Below are positions 17,173 through 26,177 of a stretch of 64,000 nucleotides of DNA, in pieces (position 1 is the first letter of the stretch; every line of letters starts with the position of its first letter). The notes beneath the pieces are model-generated. The model was not told where the DNA came from and searched no databases. It worked only from the letters and a program-made list of their open reading frames with translations. The DNA comes from Gammaproteobacteria bacterium. Its GTDB lineage: Bacteria > Pseudomonadota > Gammaproteobacteria > 21-64-14. The stretch is taken from contig JALUXX010000056.1 in the NCBI GenBank assembly GCA_027013145.1, positions 24,975 to 88,974 of the forward strand, given 5' to 3'. The position numbers and the translations under genes are program-made.

Positions 17173-18963
17173 TCAGAGCGTGCGCCATAATTCGTCGAAC
17201 GCATCCGGCCCGTCGCTTTCCGGGTCCGGTGCGCCGGTGCGCTCCGCGGGTTCGAAACGGAACTGCGCGAACAGGCCGGTATCCTCCAGCCGGTGCGTCA
17301 GGCGGATACTCCGCTCCGCCTCGCCGGTCACCAGGACGAGGGTGTCGCCGCTGCGGTAGGTGCAGGGTTCGACGATCAGCGACGGCGCCTGCTGCAGCGC
17401 CTCGATGCCGGGGAGGTGGAGCGCCCGGCGATGGACGCTCCGGGAATCGGTCCCGGGGGTGCGGCGCACGGCGGCGGGCACGCCGCGCGGTGCGATGAGT
17501 TGTACGCCGATCTCCAGGCCCTCGGGGGTTCCGGCCAGCATGCGGCGGATGACGCCGAGGTGCCAAGTGACGGTATCGGGCGGACCCTGGCGGATTCCGA
17601 CCAGCTCACCGATCTGGACCGCTCCCGCGCCCTCGCTGGCCCACAGCAGGCAGCAGCCGTCGGCGCTGAGGTTCCGCATGTGCCACTCGTGGGCGCTGCG
17701 GTCGAGCTCGGCGGCGCTGGGATTGAGCTGCACCGTGACCGCCGCCGGTCCGCGGCGCGTATCGATGCGCTCATAGACCATGTCCCAGACATCGGGGGCG
17801 TCGCCGTCGTGCCGCGGCAGGTTCCTGCTGGTGAAGCGCGCACGGGGATCGGCGAGCCCCCCTTCGGAGACCTGCGCGCAGCCCGGGACTGAACCCGCGG
17901 CGCGGCACAGGGTGTGGTGTATGGCATGCAGGCCGATGGTCACCAGCGCCTCGCCGCCGCGCTCGTTGCGGCGGAAGGCGCGATGCGCGACCAGGCCCCA
18001 GATCGGCGCGAGCCGCCGCAGGGTGGCGACGTCGGGCCGGTCGCCGCGCCGCAACGGGTGTGCCGCCTCCGCCGCGTCCGCCTCGGCGAGGATCCGTTGC
18101 AGGCGGGTCATGAGCGCGGCGGTCCCGAGGACGCGGCAGGATTCGGGTGCAGACGGGCGCAGATAGCGCAGGTAACCGGGCGGGGCGTCCGCGTCCAGGT
18201 CCACGACCAGCAGCTCCGAGGTCGCGCCGGCTCCGTCCGGTAACGGGGTGAGGTCCAGCGCGGGGGCCCACTGCGCGAACAGGGCCGCGAGGCGCGACTG
18301 CTCGCCCTGCGGCAGGCGGTACAGGCAGGACGCCCCGATCAGCAGGGCGCGGCGGTAGCCGTCGACGACGCTCCCACCGTCGCGGCCGCCGCCGGCGGCG
18401 ACCGCGAGACCGTCCACGCGGTGTTCCTCGGCCACCCGATAGAGGAGGTGCAGTTCATGCCAGCACCCCGCCGGCGCGGGCGCGTAGACCAGGCAGGACT
18501 TGAGGATCGCTGCGGTGAGATGATCCTGCGCGCGGCGGATCGCGACCGCGAGCCGGTGGCGGTCGGGACGCGGGGCACGCAGCAGATCGACCACCACGAT
18601 CTTGTAGCCGGTCGCCATCTCCAGGTGCAGGGTGCGGCCCAACTCGGCGATGCGCCGCTGTTTCGCGCTCAGTGGGAAAGTGTGACCGACCACGCGCCGG
18701 TCCAGGGCCCGGTCGGCCAGCGTCAACGGTTCGGCGAGCCGCTCGAGCGCCGCCAGCCGCACCCCGGCTTCGGCCCGGGTGCGGTTGAACCCGTGCAGTG
18801 CCTCCAGCAGGCGGCGGCTGGTCTCGCCGACGTTGGCCAGCGGCAGCGTACGCATCCATGCGCCCACCGCGGCCGGGGAGGGGTCGAACGCGCCGGCACC
18901 GGCGGCACCGGCGGCACGGGGCTCGGGGATGCGCAGCTCGGGCACTGGAGGGCGGTCGGTCAT
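17173..18963 (-). CDS. Large uncharacterised protein with C-terminal PilZ-like domain
   Basis: A 596-residue cytoplasmic protein. The N-terminal 350 residues are helical and unrecognised (LANVGETSRRLLEALHGFNR, PLSAKQRRIAELGRTLHLEM). The C-terminus resembles a PilZ c-di-GMP-binding domain, with RNLSADGCCLLW near 430-441 matching D/NxSxxG, then WHLGVIRRM and GLEIGVQLIAPRG. The upstream Arg-rich half of the motif is not clearly recognisable, so binding is uncertain. ATG at 18963 is the first ATG before the conserved part. The gene stands alone between the inverted-repeat element and epmB, whose 3' end is 112 bases away. Confidence 0.65.
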   Translation of the reverse strand: MTDRPPVPELRIPEPRAAGAAGAGAFDPSPAAVGAWMRTLPLANVGETSRRLLEALHGFNRTRAEAGVRLAALERLAEPLTLADRALDRRVVGHTFPLSAKQRRIAELGRTLHLEMATGYKIVVVDLLRAPRPDRHRLAVAIRRAQDHLTAAILKSCLVYAPAPAGCWHELHLLYRVAEEHRVDGLAVAAGGGRDGGSVVDGYRRALLIGASCLYRLPQGEQSRLAALFAQWAPALDLTPLPDGAGATSELLVVDLDADAPPGYLRYLRPSAPESCRVLGTAALMTRLQRILAEADAAEAAHPLRRGDRPDVATLRRLAPIWGLVAHRAFRRNERGGEALVTIGLHAIHHTLCRAAGSVPGCAQVSEGGLADPRARFTSRNLPRHDGDAPDVWDMVYERIDTRRGPAAVTVQLNPSAAELDRSAHEWHMRNLSADGCCLLWASEGAGAVQIGELVGIRQGPPDTVTWHLGVIRRMLAGTPEGLEIGVQLIAPRGVPAAVRRTPGTDSRSVHRRALHLPGIEALQQAPSLIVEPCTYRSGDTLVLVTGEAERSIRLTHRLEDTGLFAQFRFEPAERTGAPDPESDGPDAFDELWRTL

Positions 18964-19075
18964 CCTGGGGGTGGTCCCGTCGCGGTACCCGGCGGGGCGG
19001 GCGTTACGGAGGTTATCGGTTCGGCGGGCGGCGGCTTGACCGGGCGCGGGAGGCACGGGACGGCCGCCGGGGTCG

Positions 19076-20092
19076 TCAGCCGGGGCCCAGGGGCAGTTTG
19101 GCGGCGGCACCGGGGACCTCGCGGACCAGGCGCGGGACCAGGTAGCCGGGCAGGCGCGCGGCGATCGCCCGGTGCAGGGCACGGGCGTGGTCGTCCGGTA
19201 CCCGGAAGTGGGCCGCCCCGGCGACCGGGTCGAGGGCATGCAGGTAATAGGGCAGGACACCGGCGGCGAACAGGGACTCGCTGAGCGCCGCCAGCACGTC
19301 GGCGTCGTCGTTGACGCCCCGTAGCAGTACCGACTGGTTCAGCAGCGTTACCCCGTGCGCGCGCAGCCGTCCGAGGGCCGCGCGCACCGCGGCGTCGATC
19401 TCGCGGGCGTGGTTGGCGTGGATCACGACCACGGGCTGCAGGCGCCGGGCGGTGAGCCAGCCGCACAAGCTGTCGGTCACCCGTTGCGGGATCACCACCG
19501 GCAGGCGCGTGTGGATCCGCAGGCGCGTCAGGTGCGGGATGGCGTCGAGTTCGGCGGCGAGCCGGTCCAGGACCTCGTCACGCAGACTCAGGGGATCGCC
19601 CCCGCTGAGGATGACCTCGCGCAGGGCCGGGTCGGCGCGCAGGGCGTCGAGGGCCGGCTGCCAGGTGCGGCCGCCGCCCTCCGAGGCATAGGGATAGTGG
19701 CGACGGAAGCAGTAGCGGCAGTGGACGGCGCAGGCGCCGGTGGTGATGAGCAGCGCGCGGCCGCGGTACTTGTGCAGCAGCCCCGGGGCGGTGCGGGCGC
19801 CCGCCTCCTGCAGCGGATCGGGGCCGTAGCCGGGACACTCGCGCGTCTCGGCGTCCAGCGGGAGCACCTGTCGCAGCAGCGGATCGGCGGGGTCGCCGCG
19901 GCGGATCCGGGCGAGGTAAGGGTGCGGGACGCGCAGCGGAAAAGCCCGGGCGGCCGCCTCGGCGGCCGGAAGCAGCGCCGGATCGAGCCCGAGCCGCGCC
20001 AGCAGTTCGCGCGGCTCGCGCACGACCCGCGCCAGCTCCCGCTGCCACGCGGGCGCCTGCCTCGCGCCGGCGGTTCGCGCTATTATCTGCAA
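19076..20092 (-). CDS. epmB: EF-P beta-lysylation protein, lysine 2,3-aminomutase family
   Basis: Radical-SAM enzyme converting (S)-alpha-lysine to (R)-beta-lysine for EF-P modification. The cluster motif [15 protein letters not shown] is present, followed by [12 protein letters not shown] and [10 protein letters not shown]. The start is a TTG at 20092 (MQIIARTAG), with GAGGGGG seven bases upstream. This gives 338 residues against about 342 in E. coli. It is divergent from efp with about 48 bases between starts, the classical arrangement. Confidence 0.93.
   Translation of the reverse strand: MQIIARTAGARQAPAWQRELARVVREPRELLARLGLDPALLPAAEAAARAFPLRVPHPYLARIRRGDPADPLLRQVLPLDAETRECPGYGPDPLQEAGARTAPGLLHKYRGRALLITTGACAVHCRYCFRRHYPYASEGGGRTWQPALDALRADPALREVILSGGDPLSLRDEVLDRLAAELDAIPHLTRLRIHTRLPVVIPQRVTDSLCGWLTARRLQPVVVIHANHAREIDAAVRAALGRLRAHGVTLLNQSVLLRGVNDDADVLAALSESLFAAGVLPYYLHALDPVAGAAHFRVPDDHARALHRAIAARLPGYLVPRLVREVPGAAAKLPLGPG
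20081..20086 (+). promoter_or_regulatory. -10 element of the efp promoter
   Basis: TATTAT at 20081-20086, in a shared divergent region with epmB, about 55 bases before the efp ATG. No good -35 is seen 17 bases upstream. Confidence 0.35.
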
Positions 20093-20140
20093 CCGCGCGC
20101 CCCCTCGGGGCGGTATCCAGCGGCGTGGAACGGAGACGGA

Positions 20141-20710
20141 ATGGCCACCTACAGCACCAATGAATTCAAGGCGGGGCTCAAGATCATACTCGACGGGGAC
20201 CCGTTCGCCATCATTGAAAACGAGTTCGTCAAGCCGGGCAAGGGTCAGGCCTTCAATCGCGTCAAGCTGCGCAACCTGAAGACCGGCCGGGTGGTGGACC
20301 GGACCTTCAAGTCGGGGGACAGCGTCGAGGCCGCCGACGTCGTCGAGGTCGAGATGCAGTATCTCTACAACGACGGCGAGTTCTGGCACTTCATGAAGCC
20401 CGACACCTTCGAGCAGTACGGGGCCGATGCCGCGGCGGTCGGCGACAGCGCCAAGTGGCTCAAGGAGCAGGACGCTTGCATCCTGACCCTGTGGAACGAC
20501 GTCCCGCTCAGTGTGACGCCGCCGAACTTCGTGGTCCTGCGGGTGACCGAGACCGACCCCGGCGTGCGCGGGGACACCTCCGGCGGCGGCGGCAAGCCCG
20601 CCACGCTCGAGACCGGCGCCGTGGTGCGCGTGCCGCTGTTCATCGACGTCGGCGAGCTGATCCGGGTCGACACGCGCTCCGGCGAATACGTCGCGCGCGC
20701 GAAGGAATGA
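20141..20710 (+). CDS. efp: Translation elongation factor P
   Basis: Binds ribosomes stalled at polyproline and stimulates peptide bond formation. It has 189 residues. Lys34 in [14 protein letters not shown] is the conserved beta-lysylation site. The downstream epmA and divergent epmB supply the modification. The three OB-type domains are full length, and the protein ends EYVARAKE. The stop overlaps the epmA start. Confidence 0.97.
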   Translation: MATYSTNEFKAGLKIILDGDPFAIIENEFVKPGKGQAFNRVKLRNLKTGRVVDRTFKSGDSVEAADVVEVEMQYLYNDGEFWHFMKPDTFEQYGADAAAVGDSAKWLKEQDACILTLWNDVPLSVTPPNFVVLRVTETDPGVRGDTSGGGGKPATLETGAVVRVPLFIDVGELIRVDTRSGEYVARAKE

Positions 20711-21732
20711 CCGCGGCGGGACCGGGGGACGGGGCGGCGGGGCGCGACTGGCGCCCCGCCGCCTCCGCCGCGGTCCTGCGACTGCGCGCCGACCTGCTCG
20801 CGCGCATCCGCGCCTGGTTCGCTGCGCGCGGGGTCCTGGAGGTGGAGACCCCGCTGCTCTCCGCGGCGGGGACGACCGACCCGCAGATCGAGAGCTTCAC
20901 CACCCGCTATCTCGGGCCGGGCGCCCCGCAGGGGCGGACCGGCTATCTGCACACCTCGCCCGAGTTTCCGATGAAGCGGCTGCTCGCCGCCGGTTCGGGG
21001 TCGATCTTCCAGATCTGCCGGGTGCTGCGCCAGGGCGAACTCGGACCGCGCCACAACCCCGAATTCACCTTGGTGGAATGGTACCGGGTCGGCGCCGACC
21101 ACCACGCCCTGATGGAGGAGGTGCAGGATCTGGTGTCCGCGGCGCTCGGCGGGTACCGCCCGCTCGCGGCCCCCGAACGGGTGAGTTATCGCGAGGCCTT
21201 CGAGCGCCGGACCGGGCTGGACCCGCATCGCGCGAGCCCCGAGGCGCTGGAGGCGTGCGCGCGGCGCCACGGGCTTGCCGCCGACGGTGCCGCCGGGGCG
21301 GGTGCCGCTCCGGACGCCGAGTTCTGGCGCGACCTGCTCCTCAGCCATCTCGTCGCCCCGGCGCTCGGCCGCGGGCGGCTGACGCTGCTCTACGATTACC
21401 CGGCCTCGCAGGCGAGCCTCGCGCGCGTGCGCCTCGGCGACCCCCCGCTCGCCGAGCGCTTCGAGGCGTTCCTCGACGGCATGGAACTCGCCAACGGTTT
21501 TCACGAACTGGCCGACGCCGGCGAGCAGCGCCGGCGCTTCGAGGCCGACCGCCACCGCCGTCGCGCGCGCGGGCAGGCGTCGGTCCCGATCGACACCCGT
21601 CTGCTCGCCGCGCTCGAGGCGGGACTGCCCGACTGCGCGGGGGTGGCGCTCGGATTCGACCGGCTGGTGATGACCGCCTGCGGCGCACGCCGCATCGAGG
21701 AGGTGCTGGCGTTCCCCTACGAGCGTGCCTGA
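20707..21732 (+). CDS. epmA: EF-P lysine ligase EpmA (PoxA/GenX)
   Basis: Class II lysyl-tRNA synthetase paralogue that attaches beta-lysine to EF-P Lys34. It has 341 residues and lacks the N-terminal anticodon-binding domain. Class II motifs are visible: motif 1 near [15 protein letters not shown]; motif 2 [20 protein letters not shown]; motif 3 [11 protein letters not shown]. It overlaps efp by four bases (ATGA), so production is coupled to the substrate. Its 3' end overlaps convergent psd by 16 bases. Confidence 0.95.
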   Translation: MTAAGPGDGAAGRDWRPAASAAVLRLRADLLARIRAWFAARGVLEVETPLLSAAGTTDPQIESFTTRYLGPGAPQGRTGYLHTSPEFPMKRLLAAGSGSIFQICRVLRQGELGPRHNPEFTLVEWYRVGADHHALMEEVQDLVSAALGGYRPLAAPERVSYREAFERRTGLDPHRASPEALEACARRHGLAADGAAGAGAAPDAEFWRDLLLSHLVAPALGRGRLTLLYDYPASQASLARVRLGDPPLAERFEAFLDGMELANGFHELADAGEQRRRFEADRHRRRARGQASVPIDTRLLAALEAGLPDCAGVALGFDRLVMTACGARRIEEVLAFPYERA

Positions 21733-22670
21733 TCGTCCCCGCCGGCGGCCGCGTCCTCGCCGGTGCGCGCCGTGCGCACGGCCAGGCGCCCGATCGGTGT
21801 GCCGACGCGCACCGGGTCTGCGGTACCGAGCGACTCCCGCCAGCGCACGGCGCCGGGGGGGAACAGGGCGATCACGGTGGAGCCCATGCCGAAGCGGCCC
21901 ATCTCCGCCCCCGCGGCGAGGTGTACGCGCGACTCGTCCCAGCGGCGCACCCGCGGTCGGCGCCCGTAGGGGTAGCTCCCCGGGCCGCCCCACACCGTGT
22001 CGATGAACCCGACCAGCAGCGCCCCGACCAGCACCAGCGCCATGGGTCCGGCCGCGGTCTCGAACAGGGCGACCACGCGCTCGTTGCGGGCGAACAGGCG
22101 CGGGACCGCGCGCGCGGTGGCGGCCGAGACGCTGAACAGCGCCCCGGGCAGATAGACGCTCTCGGTCAGGGTCCCGGCGCAGGGCATGTGCACGCGGTGG
22201 TAGTCGCGCGGCGCGAGGTATACGGTCAGGAACTCCCCCTCGCGAAACGGCGCCGCGCGCCGCTCGTCGCCGCCGAGCAGGTCGACCACCGAGTAGCTCC
22301 GTCCCTTGGCCTGGAGCAGGCGCCCGCCCGCCGCGCGGCCGAACTCGCTCAGGCGCCCGTCGGCGGGTGCGAGCACGGCGTCCGGCTCCGCGGGCAGGGG
22401 CCGGACGCCGGGGCGCAGCGCGCGCGTGAAGAAGCTGTTGAAATCGAGATAGGCCGCGGGATCCGGATAGCGGGCCTCCCCGAGGTCGACGCGGTAGCGG
22501 CGCGCGAACCAGCGGATGAGGGCGTCCTTGAGGGCGCGCCGGCGGCTGCGGGTGATGCGGTGGACGAGCCGGCTGAGGGCGTGCTGCGGCAGCAAATACT
22601 GGGGCAGTGCCTGCAGGGCGTCGGTCAGGGACGGGCGCGGCGGCTCGCAGGACGGGGCGGGTGGGGGCAT
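21717..22670 (-). CDS. psd: Phosphatidylserine decarboxylase proenzyme
   Basis: Inner-membrane pyruvoyl enzyme making phosphatidylethanolamine. In 317 residues it shows DFNSFFTRALRPGVRP, the Asp in LAPADGRLSEFG, the His in APRDYHRVHMP, and the self-cleavage motif as MGST rather than the usual LGST. The Ser of that motif should become the pyruvoyl group. The C-terminal alpha chain continues past the cleavage site to an Ala/Asp-rich tail. Convergent with epmA. Confidence 0.95.
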   Translation of the reverse strand: MPPPAPSCEPPRPSLTDALQALPQYLLPQHALSRLVHRITRSRRRALKDALIRWFARRYRVDLGEARYPDPAAYLDFNSFFTRALRPGVRPLPAEPDAVLAPADGRLSEFGRAAGGRLLQAKGRSYSVVDLLGGDERRAAPFREGEFLTVYLAPRDYHRVHMPCAGTLTESVYLPGALFSVSAATARAVPRLFARNERVVALFETAAGPMALVLVGALLVGFIDTVWGGPGSYPYGRRPRVRRWDESRVHLAAGAEMGRFGMGSTVIALFPPGAVRWRESLGTADPVRVGTPIGRLAVRTARTGEDAAAGGDDQARS

Positions 22671-22853
22671 GGGCCCGAGTATGCCACAGCGGGCCGATTG
22701 TTTATGATGCGGATCCGCACGGCGCGCCTTCCGGGGGGGCGCCGTCCCGCGCGCCGCGAGGCGCGGGCCCTGCGGGGGCGCGGTCTACATTGGGCGAACG
22801 GGCCGCGCGGCGGGAACCGTAACGCTGCACGGACGGCCGGGACGTACTTCGAT

Positions 22854-23819
22854 ATGAGCGCTGCATCCTCCGACACCGATCGACCGCAACCGGGCCCCGC
22901 ACGGGGCGCGGTGGCGGACCTCAGCGGGCTGCGCACGGTGCGCGACTTCATCCGTTGGGGGGCGAGCCGCTTCGCGGAGGCCGGCCTGGTCTTCGGGCAT
23001 GGGACCGACAACGCGCTGGACGAGGCCGCCGCGCTGGTGCTGCACGCCCTGCACCTGCCGCCGGATCTGCCCGCGGCGTGGTTCGGGGCCGCGCTCACGC
23101 GCGACGAACGCGAAGCCGTCGCGGCGCTGCTGCGACGGCGGATCGAGGAGCGGCTCCCGGCCGCCTACCTCACCGGCGAGGCGTGGTTCGCCGGGATCCC
23201 GTTCCAGGTCGACCCGCGCGTGCTGATCCCGCGATCGCCCATCGCCGAGCTGATCGAGCACGGCTTCGAGCCGTGGGCGGCGGGGATCGAGGTGCGTCGC
23301 ATCCTCGATCTGGGCACCGGCAGCGGGTGCATCGGCATCGCCTGCGCGCTGGCGTTCCCCGGGGCCGAGGTCGACCTCGCCGACGTGAGCGCCGAGGCCC
23401 TCGAGGTGGCCCGCGCCAACGTCGCCCGCCACGGGCTCGAGGACCGCGTGCGGGCCGTGCGCTCCGACGGATTCGAGGCGCTGGACGGGACCTATGACCT
23501 GATCGTGAGCAATCCGCCCTACGTGAGCGCGGCGCAGATGCGGGCGCTGCCCCCCGAGCACCGGCACGAGCCGGCGCTGGCGCTCGCCGCGGGGCCCGAG
23601 GGGCTGGACTTCGCCCTACGCATCCTGCGCGAGGCGCCGGCCCGGCTGCGCGATCCCGGCCTGCTGGTGGTCGAAGTGGGGGAAGCGGCGGAGGCGCTCC
23701 AGGCGCGGTTGCCGGAGCTGCCGCTGATCTGGCCGGAGTTTGCGCGCGGGGGCGATGGGGTATTTGTCATCGACAGCGCCCAACTGCGGGCGCATCGGGC
23801 CGGGTTGCCGGAGGCGTGA
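22854..23819 (+). CDS. prmB: Ribosomal protein L3 glutamine N5-methyltransferase
   Basis: SAM-dependent methyltransferase (321 residues) of the PrmB/PrmC family that modifies Gln of ribosomal protein L3. The SAM-binding motif is LDLGTGSGCIGIACA and the catalytic NPPY is in IVSNPPYVSAAQM. The N-terminal helical domain opens with LRTVRDFIRWGASRFAEAGL, typical of PrmB rather than PrmC. The region before the ATG holds TATGAT at 22704-22709 but no matching -35. Confidence 0.93.
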   Translation: MSAASSDTDRPQPGPARGAVADLSGLRTVRDFIRWGASRFAEAGLVFGHGTDNALDEAAALVLHALHLPPDLPAAWFGAALTRDEREAVAALLRRRIEERLPAAYLTGEAWFAGIPFQVDPRVLIPRSPIAELIEHGFEPWAAGIEVRRILDLGTGSGCIGIACALAFPGAEVDLADVSAEALEVARANVARHGLEDRVRAVRSDGFEALDGTYDLIVSNPPYVSAAQMRALPPEHRHEPALALAAGPEGLDFALRILREAPARLRDPGLLVVEVGEAAEALQARLPELPLIWPEFARGGDGVFVIDSAQLRAHRAGLPEA

Positions 23820-23900
23820 GGGGCTTGCGGCGCCGCGGCGCGAGCGCAGGGGTGATGGTCCGGGGCGGACCGCGCGGGTAGCGCCGGCCCGGAGGAGGGA

Positions 23901-24221
23901 ATGAAGATGCAGCGACCGCGTACGCCGGAAGAGTACTTCGACCTGGTGGATCAGGCCCTGTTCGAGATCCGCGACCTGCGATGGGCGGCGGAGTTCGACG
24001 AGGAGGAACTCGGTGGGGCGTTGAAGTTCCTCGACCGCCTCGAGGCGGAGGTGGATGCCCTGCGGCGGCAGATGCTAGACGGCACCTATCACTTCGGTAA
24101 CGAGGACCTGCCGTTCATGGACATCGTCGCCGCGCAGGAGACGTTCATCCTGCCGTTCAAGCCGCTGCTCCAGATCATCAACCAGACCCACAAACACGGG
24201 CTCGCGGTGGCGGAGGATTGA
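23901..24221 (+). CDS. Small conserved-looking acidic protein of unknown function
   Basis: A 106-residue soluble protein rich in Glu and Asp, predicted mainly helical (YFDLVDQALFEIRDLRWAAE, LDRLEAEVDALRRQM). It ends in a short hydrophobic patch (FILPFKPLLQIINQTHKHG). No motif or family recognised. The start ATG follows GGAGGAG. It sits between prmB and hemN in the same direction, 44 bases before hemN, and may be cotranscribed with it. Confidence 0.75.
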   Translation: MKMQRPRTPEEYFDLVDQALFEIRDLRWAAEFDEEELGGALKFLDRLEAEVDALRRQMLDGTYHFGNEDLPFMDIVAAQETFILPFKPLLQIINQTHKHGLAVAED

Positions 24222-24265
24222 CCGCCGTCAAGGTGAGGGCGCCCGAGTGCCTCTAAGCTGACGGG

Positions 24266-25672
24266 ATGGGCGCACCGACCTACACCGCGCTGTTCGATGC
24301 CGAGCGCATCCGCCGCTACGATACGGCCGGGCCGCGCTATACCTCCTATCCGACGGCGCCGCTCTTCCACGAGGGGTTCGCGGAGCCGGAATACCGGGCC
24401 TGGGCACAACGCGGCAACGCGGCGCAGCCGCCGCGGCCGCTGTCGCTGTATTTCCATCTCCCCTTCTGCGCCACCGTCTGTTTCTACTGCGCGTGCAACA
24501 AGGTGGTCACGCGCGACCGCTCGCGCGCCGCGCCCTACCTGGAGCGGCTGATTCGCGAGATCGAGCTGCAGGGCGCCCTCTTCGATCGGGCCCGCAGCGT
24601 CGATCAGCTCGCCTGGGGGGGCGGCACGCCCACCTTCCTCGATCACGATCAGATCCGTGCGCTGATGGCGGCGACGCGGCGCCACTTCACGTTGCGCGAC
24701 GACGACCGCGGCGAGTACTCCGTCGAGGTGGATCCGCGCGAAGCCGATGCCGAGACCATCGCCGTGCTGCGCGCGGAGGGCTTCAACCGGCTCAGCATCG
24801 GCGTGCAGGACTTCGACCCGCGGGTGCAGAGGGCGGTCAATCGCATCCAGAGCGAGGCGCAGACGGTGGAGGTCATGGAGGCGGCGCGCCGCGAGGGCTT
24901 CCATTCGATCAACGTCGATCTCATCTACGGCCTGCCGTTTCAGGACGTCGGGAGCTTTGCGCGCACCCTGGACAAGGTCATCGCCGCGGGACCCGACCGG
25001 CTCTCGGTGTTCAACTACGCGCATCTGCCCGAGCGTTTCAAGCCGCAACGGCGTATCCGCGCCGAGGACCTGCCGCCGCCCGCCGAGAAGCTGGCGATCC
25101 TGGGTCATACGATCGAGCGGCTGACCGCGGCCGGCTACGTCTATATCGGCATGGATCACTTCGCGCGCCCGGACGACGAGCTCGCGCGCGCGCAGCGGGC
25201 GGGCACGCTCTACCGCAACTTCCAGGGCTATTCGACCCACGCCGACTGCGACCTCGTCGGGCTCGGGGTCACGGCGATCGGCAAGGTGGGAGACACCTAC
25301 AGCCAGAACCTGCGCGACCTGCCCGCCTACTACGAGCGCCTGGACGCGGGCCGCCTGCCGGTGTTCCGCGGCTATGAACTCGACGCCGACGACCGCTTGC
25401 GCCGCGACGTGATCATGGGGCTGGCCTGCAACCTGGGGGTGGCCTTCGATCCGCTGGAGGCGCGCTACGGCATCGTCTTCGCCGATTACTTCCGGCGCGA
25501 GCTCGAGGAACTCGCCGTGATGGCCGAGGACGGACTGGTGGAGATCGGATCGCGCGCGATCCGCGTCGCCCCGCCGGGGCGGCTGCTGGTGCGCAACCTG
25601 TGCATGGTCTTCGACCGCCACCTGCGCGCACGACGCGCGGGCGAGCCACGCGCCTTTTCGCGCGTGATCTGA
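24266..25672 (+). CDS. hemN: Oxygen-independent coproporphyrinogen III oxidase
   Basis: Radical-SAM enzyme of anaerobic haem synthesis. The cluster motif is CATVCFYCACNK (CxxxCxxC plus the extra Cys of true HemN), preceded by YFHLPF. Also seen are WGGGTPTFL, the second SAM region SVEVDPRE, and SIGVQDFDPRVQ. At 468 residues it is the long HemN type rather than short HemW. ATG at 24266 gives the usual DTAGPRYTSYPTA start. No FNR box is seen upstream, unlike many hemN genes. Confidence 0.95.
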   Translation: MGAPTYTALFDAERIRRYDTAGPRYTSYPTAPLFHEGFAEPEYRAWAQRGNAAQPPRPLSLYFHLPFCATVCFYCACNKVVTRDRSRAAPYLERLIREIELQGALFDRARSVDQLAWGGGTPTFLDHDQIRALMAATRRHFTLRDDDRGEYSVEVDPREADAETIAVLRAEGFNRLSIGVQDFDPRVQRAVNRIQSEAQTVEVMEAARREGFHSINVDLIYGLPFQDVGSFARTLDKVIAAGPDRLSVFNYAHLPERFKPQRRIRAEDLPPPAEKLAILGHTIERLTAAGYVYIGMDHFARPDDELARAQRAGTLYRNFQGYSTHADCDLVGLGVTAIGKVGDTYSQNLRDLPAYYERLDAGRLPVFRGYELDADDRLRRDVIMGLACNLGVAFDPLEARYGIVFADYFRRELEELAVMAEDGLVEIGSRAIRVAPPGRLLVRNLCMVFDRHLRARRAGEPRAFSRVI

Positions 25673-25712
25673 CGCGGTCGGGTCGCGACGCGCCGCGCGC
25701 GCCGCGGGCGGC

Positions 25713-25910
25713 TCAGACCTGCCGGTAGATCAGCCCCGGCGGCAGGAGCATCTCGCCGCGGTCGAGCTGATCGAGGGGACAGCCCTCGACATCGCACTGG
25801 GCGATGCGGTCGAACACGTAGGTCGCTTCGCGGTCTTCGATCTTCTCGAAGATCGGCTTGCCGAGGTAGCTCCCGATCTTCGCTCCGTAATGGCGGTAGT
25901 TGCGGTCCAT
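25713..25910 (-). CDS. Small protein of unknown function
   Basis: A 65-residue protein (starts MDRNYRHYGAKIGSYLGK, ends LLPPGLIYRQV) with a good AGAGAG site upstream of its ATG. It has two cysteines in AQCDVEGCPLDQ and alternating charged and aromatic residues. The reading frame, start site and even composition support a real gene. No family recognised. It is convergent with hemN and divergent from aroC. Confidence 0.6.
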   Translation of the reverse strand: MDRNYRHYGAKIGSYLGKPIFEKIEDREATYVFDRIAQCDVEGCPLDQLDRGEMLLPPGLIYRQV

Positions 25911-26177
25911 CTCGTCTCTCTTGCGTGACAGCGGAGTACAGCCTCGCCCGGATGCGCGGCGCCGCGGGGGCGGGCGGCGGGATCGTCGCCTCCCCCGACT
26001 GAATCCAGCGACGGGCGGCGCGGAAACTTTAGGGTTTCCCCGCCGGCGATGCAAACCGTTGCCGCACGGCGACGATCGCTCCGGGCCCATACCCGATCGG
26101 ACCCGCTACGGGCGGCGGGGTTCACCGTCGCGGCCCGGGTCGCCGCGCGCCGCGGGCAGGCGCTACAATGTCGGCCC
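25911..26177. other. Divergent intergenic region before aroC
   Basis: About 267 bases without a gene. It contains the hairpin GGAAAC (26022-26027) / GTTTCC (26034-26039). TACAAT at 26164-26169 is a good -10 whose start site would fall within a few bases of the aroC ATG. No clear -35. Confidence 0.4.

Noticed and set aside
24222..24265. FNR box before hemN
   Set aside because: The 44-base gap contains no TTGAT-N4-ATCAA-like sequence.
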